Assembly (NCBI GenBank): GCA_027600665.1
Contig: JADGJL010000354.1
Location: 1-23,991 of the forward strand
Reading direction: 5' to 3'
From: Irineochytrium annulatum
Lineage: Eukaryota > Chytridiomycota > Chytridiomycetes > Chytridiales > Chytridiaceae
Length of the DNA stretch: 23,991 nt
Positions within the stretch are counted from its first letter, which is position 1; each line of letters opens with the position of its first letter. The notes beneath the pieces were generated by a model. That model saw nothing but the letters and a program-made list of their open reading frames with translations, had not been told where the DNA came from and did not search any database. Shown here one piece after another: positions 1 through 9,531 of this stretch. Both the position numbers and the translations under genes were made by a program.

Positions 1-405
1 CGGGGGGCGGGCTGGGCGGCGCGGGGGAGGTGCCCGCGCGGTTGTAAGTCGCTACGCAGGTGGAGCGGACCGAGGTCATTTGCATGCTGTCGCCGTTAAA
101 GGTGACGGTGTACGCGTAGATACCTTTTCTAGTAGTCAGTACAGGAACTACTTTTAATCGCAACCGAAATTGCTAAACGTACCGTTGTTGACAATGGTGG
201 CCGTATTGGACGCGAGGGCTCCTCGAGAGGTCTCCGTCCAAGTGCAGGGGCAGTGGTCGACGATGCCGCGGACGGAGGCGTCGGGGCTCACAGCGATCTG
301 GGCCGAGGGGAGGGAGGTGACATCGACGGCTCCCCAGCAGCTCGTGCAGAACTGGCCGGGCAGGTCGCAGGTCGAGGTGCGAATCCAGGTGCCGACAGCA
401 GACAT
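1..405 (-). CDS. Unrecognised Cys-containing protein, N-terminal part (3' end cut by window)
   Basis: I do not recognise this gene. Two exons are visible on the minus strand: 405-183 and 123-1. They are separated by a 59-nt intron with donor GTACGT, branch-like TACTGAC and acceptor AAAAG; the phase-1 join keeps the frame open to the window edge (about 115 residues). The start at 405 follows a short CT-rich leader and a TATA box at 492-499. No signal peptide is visible, so a cytosolic product is possible. Several cysteines occur in C-x6-C-x2-C and C-x-C spacings, and the visible end turns Pro-rich, like a linker to a further domain. The G-T-W near the N-terminus resembles the lipocalin G-x-W element, but this is too weak for a family call. 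The missing 3' part could change the interpretation. Confidence 0.6.
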
Positions 406-491
406 AGTTGAATATGTGGAGTTGGGGAGGGTTGGGAGGAGTGGAGAGGTGGTAGTTGGGCTTCTGATGGGAGTGCTCTGACATTCTCCGC

Positions 492-499
492 CTTATATA
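492..499 (-). promoter_or_regulatory. TATA box of the left-edge gene
   Basis: The minus strand reads TATATAAG about 90 nt before the ATG at 405. The CT-rich stretch between them would serve as a short 5' UTR. This supports 405 as the true start and argues against an upstream exon. Confidence 0.6.
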
Positions 500-1096
500 C
501 ACGACTGATCTGAAAAAGATGTATAAGAAGAACTGCGTTCGTTTTGGAGGAGGCTGCGCGTAAATTGGTCGCGACGGCAATCAGGCGCGGATTGTAGTGG
601 AAAGTGTGGTCAAACCTTCCGCCCCAGCAGGCGGGCGGAGTCTATTCACTTTGCACCCTTTGAGGCGCAGGATTCTTGAGAACGACCGCGACGCCTCCAA
701 CGACCTCATCGAGCTCGGGAGGGTGCCAATGGCTGTGGGCATTTGCGGAGCACGCAGCGCGGAGGTATTTCCGTCCGCGAACTGCAATGGTCCTCCTGCA
801 TATCTCGTAAAATAGATCTTTTGGAATATCGAACAAACAACTGCGTGTAAGCAAAACAAATCATATCACGTACAATCACTAAGGAGATCGGCTTGCTTGC
901 AGCAGTTGAAATTGAAGAAGTAGGGCAAAGCAAGCAAGCAAGAAGAGTGAAAGGTAACGCATGCATCGTCCGTAAATCACACGAACTGATTCGCAGAAAG
1001 CATCACCACCTTCACGGTCCCAACCCAGCAAACCCCTCTACGCCCAACCCCATGATCTTAGACCCTACGCACCGCCAATCCCCCCAATCCTCCCGC
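500..1096. other. Intergenic: upstream of left-edge gene and 3' flank of SDH1
   Basis: No convincing gene. The short open frames here have no recognisable content or splice support. A small imperfect GCAA-type simple repeat lies near 924-941. The segment should hold the promoter of the gene starting at 405 and the 3' untranslated region of SDH1; I see no clear minus-strand AATAAA close to the SDH1 stop. Confidence 0.5.
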
Positions 1097-3588
1097 TTAG
1101 TAAACACGCGCGACGGGCGGCACGCTCTTGCATTCGTTCTCGTCGAGCGTCTCGCTGATGACTGGCCTGTATTCAAGCTTAGTCTTAAGCGTCGCGTCGT
1201 CGTGCCACGAAAGCGTGTGCTTCATCCACTTCTCGTCGTCGCGCGTCTTGTAGTCCTCCCGGGCGTGCGCGCCGCGGGATTCCTTCCGGGCAGCGGCTGA
1301 GTGCATCGTCTGGACGGCGTTCGTCATCAAGTTCTGAAGTTCAAGCGTCTCAACAAGATCCGTGTTCCTGCAAAAGAAAACAGGTCGTTAAACGAACATT
1401 GTACAAAGGGGTCAGCTTCGCGTAATACGTACCAGATCATAGATCGGTCGGTAACTTTAAGATCCTTGGCAAGCTTCGCAACCTCGTCAATCAGCTTAAC
1501 ACCTTCCTGAAGCGATGACTCTGTCCTAAAGACGGCGGCATCCGTCTGCATGACCTTCTGCATCTTCAAGCGGACATCCGCGGTCGCGTTCGCGCCGTTC
1601 GCGTATCGCATCTTGTCCAAGTTCGCGATCGTGGCCGCGCCGGCATCCTTCGGCAGGGGCTTGTGCGGCGTCCCGGGCTTAAGGTTGTCCTTAATGTGAA
1701 GAGCAGCAGCACGGCCGAAGACGACAATGTCAAGGAGCGAGTTGGCGCCGAGGCGGTTCGCGCCGTGAACGGACACGCAGGCCGCCTCGCCGGCGGCGTA
1801 CAGGCCGGGCACGACAGTGTCCTTGCCGTTCTCGTGCGTGATAACCTCGCCAGTGTAGCGGGTAGGGATACCGCCCATGTTGTAGTGGACGGTCGGGAGG
1901 ACGGGAATAGGCTCCTTCGTCACGTCGACACCTAGGCAAAACTTAAGCATCCCACCGTCTTCCAACCATTCAAAATCTTACCAGCAAAAATGGCGGCAGT
2001 CTCAGAGATACCGGGCAGCCTCTCGTGAAGAACCTCCTTCGGCAAATGCGAAAGCTGGAGGTAGATATGGTCCTTGTCCGGCCCAACACCCCTCCCCTCC
2101 CTAATCTCGATCGTCATCGACCTCGACACGACATCCCTCGACGCCAGATCCTTCGCGGTAGGCGCGTACCTCTCCATAAACCTCTCACCCTCCGCGTTCA
2201 ACAGGTAGCCACCCTCACCCCTAGTTCCCTCAGTGATCAAGCACCCCGCGCCGTAGATACCGGTCGGGTGGAACTGCACGAACTCAAGGTCCTGGAGCGG
2301 CAGGCCCGCACGCGCGACCATAGCGTTTCCATCGCCAGTGCAGGTGTGCGCAGAAGTGCAGGAGAAGTACGCGCGTCCGTAGCCGCCCGTGGCGAGGACG
2401 GTTTTGTGGGCGCGGAAGCGGTGGAGGGTACCGTCCTCCATGTTCAGGGCGATAATACCGCGGCACTCGCCATTCTCCATGATAAGGTCCAGCGCGAAGT
2501 ACTCGATGAAGTACGTCGTGTTGTGGCGGAGGGACTGGCCGTAAAGGGTGTGGAGGAGCGCATGACCGGTACGATCGGCAACGGCAGCGCAGCGGTGAGC
2601 CTGCCCACCTACAAACGTTAGGTTAGTTACACTACAAACCCGAAGCACCAATTACATACCCTTCCCGAACTTAAGCGACTGTCCGCCAAAAGCCCTCTGG
2701 TAGATCTTTCCCTCCTTCGTGCGCGAAAACGGGACACCATAATGCTCAAGCTCGATAACGGAGTGCGGCGCCTCCCTGCACATGTAGTGAATGGCGTCCT
2801 GATCACCTGCGCAACAATACAGATCTGTCAGCCCACAATTCTCCCTTGCCCAGAGCCCCAATAGCGCTTCAAAAAAATTACCGAGCCAGTCCGACCCCTT
2901 TACTGTGTCGTACATATGCCACCTCCAGTCATCCTCCGACATGTTCCCCAGCGCGGCGTTGATCCCGCCCTGAGCAGCAACGGTGTGCGACCTCGTCGGG
3001 AAAAGCTTCGTAATGCATGCGGTGTTGAGGCCCTCGGACGCGAGGCCGAAAGCGGCCCGAAGCCCAGCCCCACCGGCGCCAACAACGATCGCGTCATACG
3101 TATGGTCAATGATGGGGTAGTTTGCAGAAAGCGGGTGCTGGGCAAAACATAACCTCGTCAGCCAAATCGCTTACAGGCCAAATCGATTTTACAAAACGTA
3201 CTTCGGCGGCGGTCGCGCGGAGAGGTTGGGTTGCTGCGATCTTCTTGGCGGGTGACGAGGCGTGGAAGGTCCTCGTGGAGGCTTCATGAGGAACATTCAT
3301 GGTCAGCTCAATAAGAAAAAAAGGATGCAAGGCTCACCCTGAGTTAACGGCTTTGAGAAGATCCTCGCCTGTAGAGTATGCAAACAAAGAAGCACGTCAG
3401 TATAGATTCTTCGGCATCGACGATAGCCCCGCGTCAAGTCCGATCCACACCCAGGCCGCATCGCATCGCGACCGGCGAAATGACCGGCGACGTCAGTCAT
3501 GCTCCTTCCCAAGCGCGACCGGCGACGACCCTCTCGACGTATTGATCCTGACCGTAGCGCGGGACTTCGCAAATGTCGAGCGGAGCAT
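1097..3588 (-). CDS. SDH1: Succinate dehydrogenase flavoprotein subunit, mitochondrial
   Basis: Catalytic FAD subunit of complex II, oxidising succinate to fumarate on the matrix side of the inner membrane and feeding electrons to the iron-sulfur subunit. Eight exons: 3588-3553, 3368-3338, 3281-3202, 3137-2882, 2806-2660, 2608-1982, 1931-1433, 1367-1097. They join in frame to 648 aa, normal for SDHA. Visible landmarks: dinucleotide-binding GAGGAG (69-74), the S-H-T-V-A-A-Q-G-G motif whose His100 carries covalent FAD, the FHPTGIYG substrate-site region, SRGAHARED near the C-terminus and the conserved ending PPVARVY. Introns after exon 3 are 50-75 nt. The targeting presequence is spread over exons 1-3 (starts [10 protein letters not shown], later RTFHASS). 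The start at 3588 has an ACC-ATG context. The exon-1 donor (GTCAGG at 3552) is the least certain junction; the ATG at 3300 falls inside intron 2. Confidence 0.95.
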
Positions 3589-3947
3589 GGTGGACGGACG
3601 ACGGCGGGATGCGAGCAAGTGGTGATGAAATTGCACGCGATCTCCTTTCGTTTTTTCGAGCCGAGGCAACGATCTAAATGGAGCAAGAAGCTCTAACCAA
3701 ATACGGGATCACTAGGAGAGGAGCTAACCGCCGATATCCGGTGAATCCGCCAACTCTTTTTCTTGGGTTAGTAGAAATGTTTGCTCCACTTTCCAGTCGC
3801 CATTTTATTTTATTTGCTGTTTCTTTCAAAAAAAACTACATTATATTCGGCGTTAAACACCAACGCAAAAAAATTTCTTTCAAAATCATGTGACATAGCA
3901 GAAAAATGTATGTTCATAGCAACCAAAAATGCAAAGGATCACAACAA
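3589..3947. other. Intergenic: SDH1 upstream region and AT-rich stretch
   Basis: No gene seen. The part next to 3588 should contain the SDH1 promoter and 5' UTR. From about 3770 to 3940 the sequence becomes markedly AT-rich with A and T runs, unlike the GC-rich genes around it, and leads into the tRNA gene. Confidence 0.5.
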
Positions 3948-4018
3948 GCGTTGGTGGTTTAATGGTAAAATTGCCGCTTGCCATGCGGCAGCTCCGGGTT
4001 CGATTCCCGGCCAACGCA
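3948..4018 (+). tRNA. tRNA-Gly (anticodon GCC)
   Basis: A complete 71-nt cloverleaf without intron. The acceptor stem GCGTTGG (3948-3954) pairs with CCAACGC (4011-4017), with discriminator A at 4018. The anticodon stem GCCGC/GCGGC (3973-3977 with 3985-3989) closes a loop with anticodon GCC at 3980-3982. The T stem CCGGG/CCCGG encloses TTCGATT, giving a perfect B box GGTTCGATTCC. No CCA is encoded, as expected for a nuclear eukaryotic tRNA. It reads GGC and, by wobble, GGT codons. Confidence 0.98.
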
Positions 4019-4340
4019 CAGCATAACTTCGCATGCCGAGTGCATTTATTTTTGGCGTCTTTTTCTTGCTTGCAATTGTCTACCTTAAACACATGAAAAT
4101 TACAATGCTGTGGTTCATGCCCTTATTATCGGCGTGAATTCGGAAGAGAGAGACACAACTACTGCTATTACGAAGCATTGTATTACGTGCAAGTCATAAC
4201 TTTTACAAAGTAGGTCTCCCGAAAGAGCCAAGGGAAGCTCGTAGACTTCCAAAATGTCATAGCTAAATAATTTTCCGTCGGGGACGGATGCTGCAACTGT
4301 GAGGGCGTGAGTCACCGCATTGGTGGTGTGAGAGCCTTTG
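4019..4340. other. Intergenic: tRNA 3' flank and 3' flank of the GH26/SAM gene
   Basis: No gene seen. T-rich sequence after the tRNA can serve as the RNA polymerase III stop. A minus-strand AATAAA (TTTATT at 4045-4050) could be the polyadenylation signal of the gene ending at 4341, although nearly 300 nt beyond its stop. Confidence 0.4.
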
Positions 4341-6926
4341 CTATGTGTACGGAGGCGGCATCGCCTCCTCCTCCCCGTCACCCGAGCGCTCCTCGGTCAC
4401 AGCCGCCAACGTACTTCTCGATCCCGCCCCACTCCCTGACGGGCCGCTCGCCCCACCTAATCCCCTGATAGCACCCATCAACGAGTTCCTCACCCCAAAC
4501 GAGCCAATCCCAAGCCCCTTCTTCAACTCCTCCAGACTCAGATGCAGCAGGGTGTACCCGTCGACGTGGTGGTCCCTGAATCGCGCCACTACGTCCGCGT
4601 CGATGCCGCGAGCCCGAAGCCAGGTCGAGACTTCCTCGACGGACCAGAGCGAAACATGGCGGTCGTTCTTCAGCCGGTTGATCGCGGCCATAACTGGCGG
4701 GATCGAGGCCGTCGGTAGCTTCAAGTCCTCCTTCAGAACATCAGGAGTCAGCGCAAAGAGGCTCGCGCCATCGATTTCGTTTTCTTGAGGCGAATTGGCG
4801 TGAGCATATGAGACAAGGTGCCAGAAGGAAGAAGGAACTCACCCAAAAATGCCGCCGACACTTCCTTCCCAACGCCCTCCCTGTCTAAAAACGAGATAAC
4901 ATCATCGCAGGACCACTCCGTCGGGTTCGATATCCGCTCCGACGCGAGATCTTCCACCGCCGCCGACAACGCCGCCGCGTCCCGCGTGCCCACCGCAGCA
5001 GCTCCCGCGCCGGCCGACAATCCCGCCCACAACGACCCGCCCTTCAAAGCCGTCGCCGACTCTCCAGCCTCCGCCAGCTCGACGGCCTCGCCAACCCCGT
5101 CTCCACCGGCGCTCAACGCGGCCCCACGCGGCGGAACGTCCAACGCCACCTCCTTCCGCCGTGATCGCGACCGTCGCATGAGAATGATCGCAAACGCCGC
5201 GGCGGCCAGGAGTATTGTGCAGCCAACAGAAACGCCGATCGCAATGTAGTTAGCAGAAACGGCAGAGGACGATGAGGAGGAGCTGAAGACAGAGCTGGTG
5301 GCTATGGGCCAGAGAGTCGCGCCGGTAGCGGTAGGCACGCCTCCCACGCTCGTCGTCGTGAATGCCGCGGACGAGCTCCCAAAAGGGCCGGTGTCCGTGC
5401 AAGCCGCCGCCGGCAATTTGGTTAGGTTCGCCTGGACGTAGACGCCCTTGTGAGTGTTCATGAAGGTGTCGAGGTCCGCTTTGAATGTGTCCTTCATGGC
5501 GTTTGAGGTCAGCCTGTAGTCCCGCCAATACAGGCCTTGATCTTGTTTCACCCACTCTGTTTATCCCAAGGCAACGTCAGATGCGGCGACGCGGTTTTGG
5601 CAAAATGACGAGAACTCACCATAGAGATTGATAAGTTTCAGGTTCGGGTACATGCTGAGAAACGTGGTGTTGGTCAGATACTGTGAGTAGTATGACTGCG
5701 CGATCGCTTGTTGGCTAGCGCCACTTGAGCCTGATTTGATGTTATAGTATGCGTTTGTTTCGCTGATCTGAGTGACGCCGTTAGCGTTTACTATGAGATG
5801 TTCCCAAACAGGCAAAACACTCGTACCATAAACGGTTTATTCTTCTTAGCGCTGTATACATCGTAGAAATTGATGCTGACCGACTGGTTCACCGCTATCC
5901 CGTAGCGAACGCCCTGCATTGTTATATAGTCTTCCACAATGTTTTGATCAGCAGGACAAGCGGTGTTCGTGGTCGGGTCGGCCCCGATCGCTCTAGTTGT
6001 GGGATGTGGTTTAAGCATACTGACAGATGGTAGCATAGGCCGAAGTCAAGTAAAAAACGAAGCACATACCCTTGCCAATAAAACGACAACCCGACCCAAT
6101 CCACCACGTCGTCACCCGGATAGTAAGGCGCGTACCTATATACAAAGAAGCGTGTGGTTAGACTCGTACCATATTCCATACGCTTACGGATCGTCCCCAG
6201 CGTCCAAGACTCCGTTCCCATTCGTGTCAAGAGCTTTAAACTCGGTCAAATTCAAAGCCGTTCGTGTAGTTAAGGCAGCACCGTAAGGGTAGCCGGCGCC
6301 GGCTTTTGGGGCCCACGCAAAGTCCACTTTCGCCTTTGCTGAGATCCTCTCATGCAACTGTCGCCAGAGCTGAACAAAAGCCAGGGGTGCAGGTTGCGTG
6401 TTCGGTGGCAGCGTGTCCACGTAATCGTTCATCTCTGGCGCAACGCGTAAGATAACGCGTCGGCCAGACTTGGTGATGTCGTGGAGTTGGGAGGCAATTT
6501 GGTCGAAATCAGGTTCTTGTATGGCGCCAAGGCCGCGGCGATAATTGATGGTCATAAAAAGGATGGCGTCGGTCCCGGTCGCGTCCAGATACGCAATGTT
6601 AATCTTGTCCATCTCTTCACCACCCGAGCCGGCGACTGGATACAGCGGGAAATCCTGGGAGAGATGAAAGGCTCCAGGGTTGATACCCATCCGGCAAATC
6701 AGCGCAGCCGGCGAGTCGCCCCCAGCTCCGGTAGAATTGTCGAAGGTCGATGTGTCGACGTCGAACGACAAGAGGATCTCGCCTGCCCCCCCTGGAGCAT
6801 TTATGGCTTCATTCGCAGTAAGATCAGATTCCATTCCAAGATGTCGCCCGAACGGAGATGAGGGAGCATACCAGCGTCGACAGCGTTGACACTTAGGCAT
6901 AACGCCAACAAGCCCCACGGGTGCAT
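4341..6926 (-). CDS. Membrane-anchored GH26-like glycoside hydrolase with tandem SAM domains
   Basis: Seven exons (6926-6872, 6806-6188, 6135-6070, 6019-5827, 5767-5620, 5556-4843, 4783-4341) join in frame to 745 aa. Order: signal peptide (1-18), GH26-like (clan GH-A) domain to about 400, Ser/Thr-rich stalk, single span about 464-487 followed by RRSRSRRK, SAM domains at about 574-636 and 645-705, and terminal PPPYT. Family signatures are RVAPEMND with probable acid/base Glu143, FAWAPKAG, YYPGDDVVDWVGLS, and KPFMISET with probable nucleophile Glu314. Residues 212-223 form an EF-hand/dockerin-like calcium loop (D, N, N, D, D at positions 1, 3, 5, 9, 12). Basic residues after the span predict hydrolase outside and SAM inside. 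Beta-mannan-type substrates are typical of GH26, but this substrate is unknown. Intron 1's acceptor is ambiguous (6807 or slightly downstream), altering only a few residues after the signal peptide. Confidence 0.88.
6193..6228 (-). other. EF-hand/dockerin-like Ca2+ loop coding segment in the GH26-like domain
   Basis: Residues 212-223 read D-T-N-G-N-G-V-L-D-A-G-D. This matches the 12-position calcium loop with ligands at 1, 3, 5, 9 and 12 and Gly at 6. Only one loop is present, not a full EF-hand pair or dockerin, so a structural calcium site beside the YYPGDD active-site segment is the most likely role. Confidence 0.6.
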
Positions 6927-7099
6927 GGCGGGCAGGTCGGCGGGTCGGCGGAGACGGCTAACGACGCTGCTGCCGGACGCCGTCGTTGTCCGTCGTTGGT
7001 GGAGTGACAACGTCCTGGCTTGCAATGGCTTATTGCAACCTAATTCAAGCCGATGTAACACGAGGTCTGGTACCACCACGACCAATTTTTCACCATGTA

Positions 7100-7905
7100 A
7101 ACTAGAGGTGTGGACGCTAGGCGGATATTCAGCAGAGGCTTAAGGGTACCCGACTGTCAAGTGGCCTTGAAGGTAGACACATCTACACACTTCCGAGGTT
7201 TCTTCGCATTGACCCTGGACTTCTCCCAGCATCCCAAAGGCGTCCCTTCGCTTCGTCATTCGACCTCCGAGGGGATCCTCCTCTATGGCCCGCCAGGATG
7301 CAGCAAACGTTATGGCGAAGACTTTCACGACAGGGTGAACTTTTGGGCGGTTAAGGGCTGGAGGTAGGTTCGCTTATCCTGAGAACACTCCAGTTCACAC
7401 GCTTACCCTCCAGGCTATTCAGCAAACATGTTGACAGGTCCGAGAAGGCCATCAAAAGCGTTCAAGAAGGCACATGCGGTGCCCCTTCCATCGTGTTCTT
7501 TGGGTGTGTCGTCACTTGCATTACAGGAATGTAACGTTACTGACGTTTTCAATGCAAATAGGACGATATCGACACCATCGCGGCCCCTCGAGGCGCGAAC
7601 GAGTCCTTTGTGCAGGACGTGTCAGAGGCGTGGAGAGATGGACGGCATCGAGCCACTGTGAACGCCACGGTCGTGGCCGCGACGAACTGGCCCAAATGAC
7701 GTCTTGGATTAGGATCCATTAACTTACGACCATACAGATAAAAGCATACCCGTCGTCGGGAAGTTGCCAATGTACACTGCTACAGAGGGCTTTATCCTCT
7801 CCCTGACGTGAAAGCCGCCGTGGACGACCTGAGCTGGGCAAGAGCGGATGGCACAGCCGGGGATGCCCGCGCCGAGGTAGCCCGGCGAGTCATGATTGAA
7901 GGAAA
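7100..7905 (+). pseudogene. Degraded AFG2/SPATA5-type AAA ATPase (second ATPase domain)
   Basis: Pieces of an AAA module appear in the right order but in shifting frames: a W-x-D-I-G-G-like start near 7105-7130, Q-R-L-K and a W-P-L-K remnant (7134-7170), then H-P-K and R-P-P-R-G (7230-7273). The P-loop GPPGCSK is at 7287-7307, MAKTF one frame over at 7312-7326, and VNFWAVKG back in frame at 7335-7358. LFSKHV and SEKAIKSV start at 7415; SIVFF precedes a Walker-B remnant DDIDTI (7562-7579). RGANES, EMDGIEPL (other frame) and NATVVAATNWP (7660-7692) follow, with eroded R-P-G-R-like and C-terminal helical parts to about 7905. Intron-like blocks sit at 7170-7229, 7359-7413 and 7509-7561. GCSK is typical of AFG2 D2 domains. 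Stops and frameshifts rule out a working enzyme; remnant introns indicate DNA-level duplication rather than retroposition. Confidence 0.85.
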
Positions 7906-8200
7906 GAAGTAATTATAATAATTAACATACGAACTTGTAGCCTAATGATTCATTTATCCACAACGGACTACGAGTAGGAACCGAAGAGAACACGTGAACA
8001 ACGAGACAGTTCACACTTACACAGCACTCGCGGGCAAGGCGAATGCAAGACGAAGGAGAGGAAGAACGGCGAGAAAACAATACCCATCGGCACCTCCAAG
8101 CCGAAGAACACCACTTTGCAACTAGTCGCGCCTCGGGCTACGTGCGCGTAACGTGTAAGAACAGGTTGAACTCATTGAGAATAGGAAGGTTCGTTAATAT
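7906..8200. other. Intergenic: 3' flank of the SR protein gene
   Basis: AT-rich near 7910-7930, otherwise featureless. No convincing coding sequence. It should contain the 3' UTR of the gene whose stop is at 8201. Confidence 0.4.
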
Positions 8201-9531
8201 TCACCTGCGAGAGCGGTCGTCTCTTCCGTAGTCCCGGCGAGGGGGCGAGCGATCCCTCTCGTCACGACGATCATCTTGACGGCGCGGAGGCGACCTCCTC
8301 GGCGAATAGGACCTGAAAAAATCACCAGCGAGAGAGAAATCATACAAACGCATTAGGCATCAGACGACAGAAAGCGGCGGCCCGGCGGCTTTCGGCAAGT
8401 CTACGGGATACACCGATACGGCAGAACGGAGAGCGGGATTGACACTAGCTTCTCGATAACCAGCCCAGGTAGCCCAGCCTTGCTCTCGATGCGATCGCGT
8501 CCTCGGTCTATGGCTTAGCGGGCTCCCTTCCGTCTGCATCTCCGGCCCTGGCTTCGGCTTCGGCCACATCATTCTGCTTTTTCTCGGTGCTTCCCACCCG
8601 CACTCCAGCTTCCGCTACAGCATTCAGCTTTCCCAGTTGCTTCGCGCCTAACCCGCAGCTTTCGAATCATCGACGGGCAAACGACAACGGCACTAGCCCA
8701 GCCTCGCGATCACAACAGGGAGAAGGGGGACCTCACGGTAAGTGAAGTACAGCTCGAGACGACGGCCCGGCAGAGGAAGCTCCCTTCGAAGAAAAAAGCC
8801 GTCGTTCGGGACCAGGAATGGAGAAGTCTCACCTTCGGCGCGGAGGCGAGCGGCTGCCGTCCCTGCCACCCCGGCCTCCGCCGCGGCCACCGTCGCGGCC
8901 TCCACCCTCCCGGCCTCCACCCTCGCGGCAGTCCCGCGCCCAGTGTCCCTCACGTCCACACTAAAATAGGGATCAAATCAGTAATAGCTCAAAACAAGTG
9001 ATATGCAGCCAAGACCGCACCGACACCAACCTTGAAGCACTCGTTCGATTCGCTGCGGCGGGAACCGCCCTTCGACCACTCGACAACGAGACGAGTTCCA
9101 AAGTTCTGGAGCTGCACGCGCAACGGCCTCAGTACGAGGTCCATTTAACTCAGCAGCACCACTCACGTTCTTCCCGTCGCACTCCTTCAGGGCATCCTCG
9201 GCATCGCGCTTGTCCTCGTACTCAACAAAGCCAAAGTTGAAGGACGCGCCTCTCTTGATGTCAAGGCGCGAGATCCTGCCGTACTTCGCAAAGATATCCT
9301 CAAGGTCCGCAACCTGGGGTCCAAAGGGTCATTCCGAGGTCTTGTTGCGTCCTGAAGTATCGCTCCTTTGCGGCCCGCCATCCTCCGGCCTCTTCCAACC
9401 AGCGAGCAACGCAGTGAACCGCTGGCCTCCGTCGGCCTCCGCTGCCCTCCCGCGGCAGGTCCATGCGCTCCAAATCTGGGCTACGGCCTCACCTTGACCT
9501 CGGTGGGGAGTCTGCCAACGAAGAGAGCCAT
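8201..9531 (-). CDS. SR splicing factor: RRM, CCHC zinc knuckle, RG-rich linker, RS tail
   Basis: Nuclear RNA-binding protein expected to select splice sites. Five exons (9531-9493, 9313-9167, 9111-9031, 8960-8833, 8312-8201) give 168 aa. The RRM spans about 1-75, with RNP2 LFVGRL at 3-8 and RNP1 around FNFGFVEY (38-45). The knuckle is CX2CX4HX4C at C87, C90, H95 and C100, split by an intron just after C87-F-K. A Gly/Arg-rich linker leads to a short RS tail with repeated S-P-P-R-R and S-P-R-R units, ending in SRR. The SFNFGFVEYED segment is like fission-yeast Srp1-type RRMs; RRM plus knuckle recalls SRSF7 and plant RSZ proteins. Introns are 179, 55, 70 and 520 nt. The last is far longer than any other in the window and separates the first RS dipeptides from the tail, so alternative splicing there would change the RS domain. 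Confidence 0.93.
8564..8664. repeat. Imperfect ~50-bp tandem duplication inside SR-gene intron 4
   Basis: Positions 8564-8614 and 8615-8664 align with one gap and clear but reduced identity. Shared blocks include CATTC-GCTTT, TGCTTC and CAGCTT-CG. The copies lie wholly in the 520-nt intron, so the duplication helped lengthen it. No coding role is visible. Confidence 0.5.

Noticed and set aside
2025..2621. 198-aa plus-strand open frame opposite SDH1
   Set aside because: It is antisense to conserved SDH1 coding sequence, lacks a recognisable domain, and arises from GC-rich third positions.
3202..3330. SDH1 start at the ATG of 3300 (or 3330)
   Set aside because: Both ATGs lie within a GTGAGC...CTGAC...GAAG intron; splicing gives a longer, better mitochondrial presequence with continuous phase.
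7110..7367. Plus-strand open frame containing GILLYGPPGCSK as an intact small gene
   Set aside because: The AAA motifs before and after it are in other frames; it is a slice of the pseudogene.
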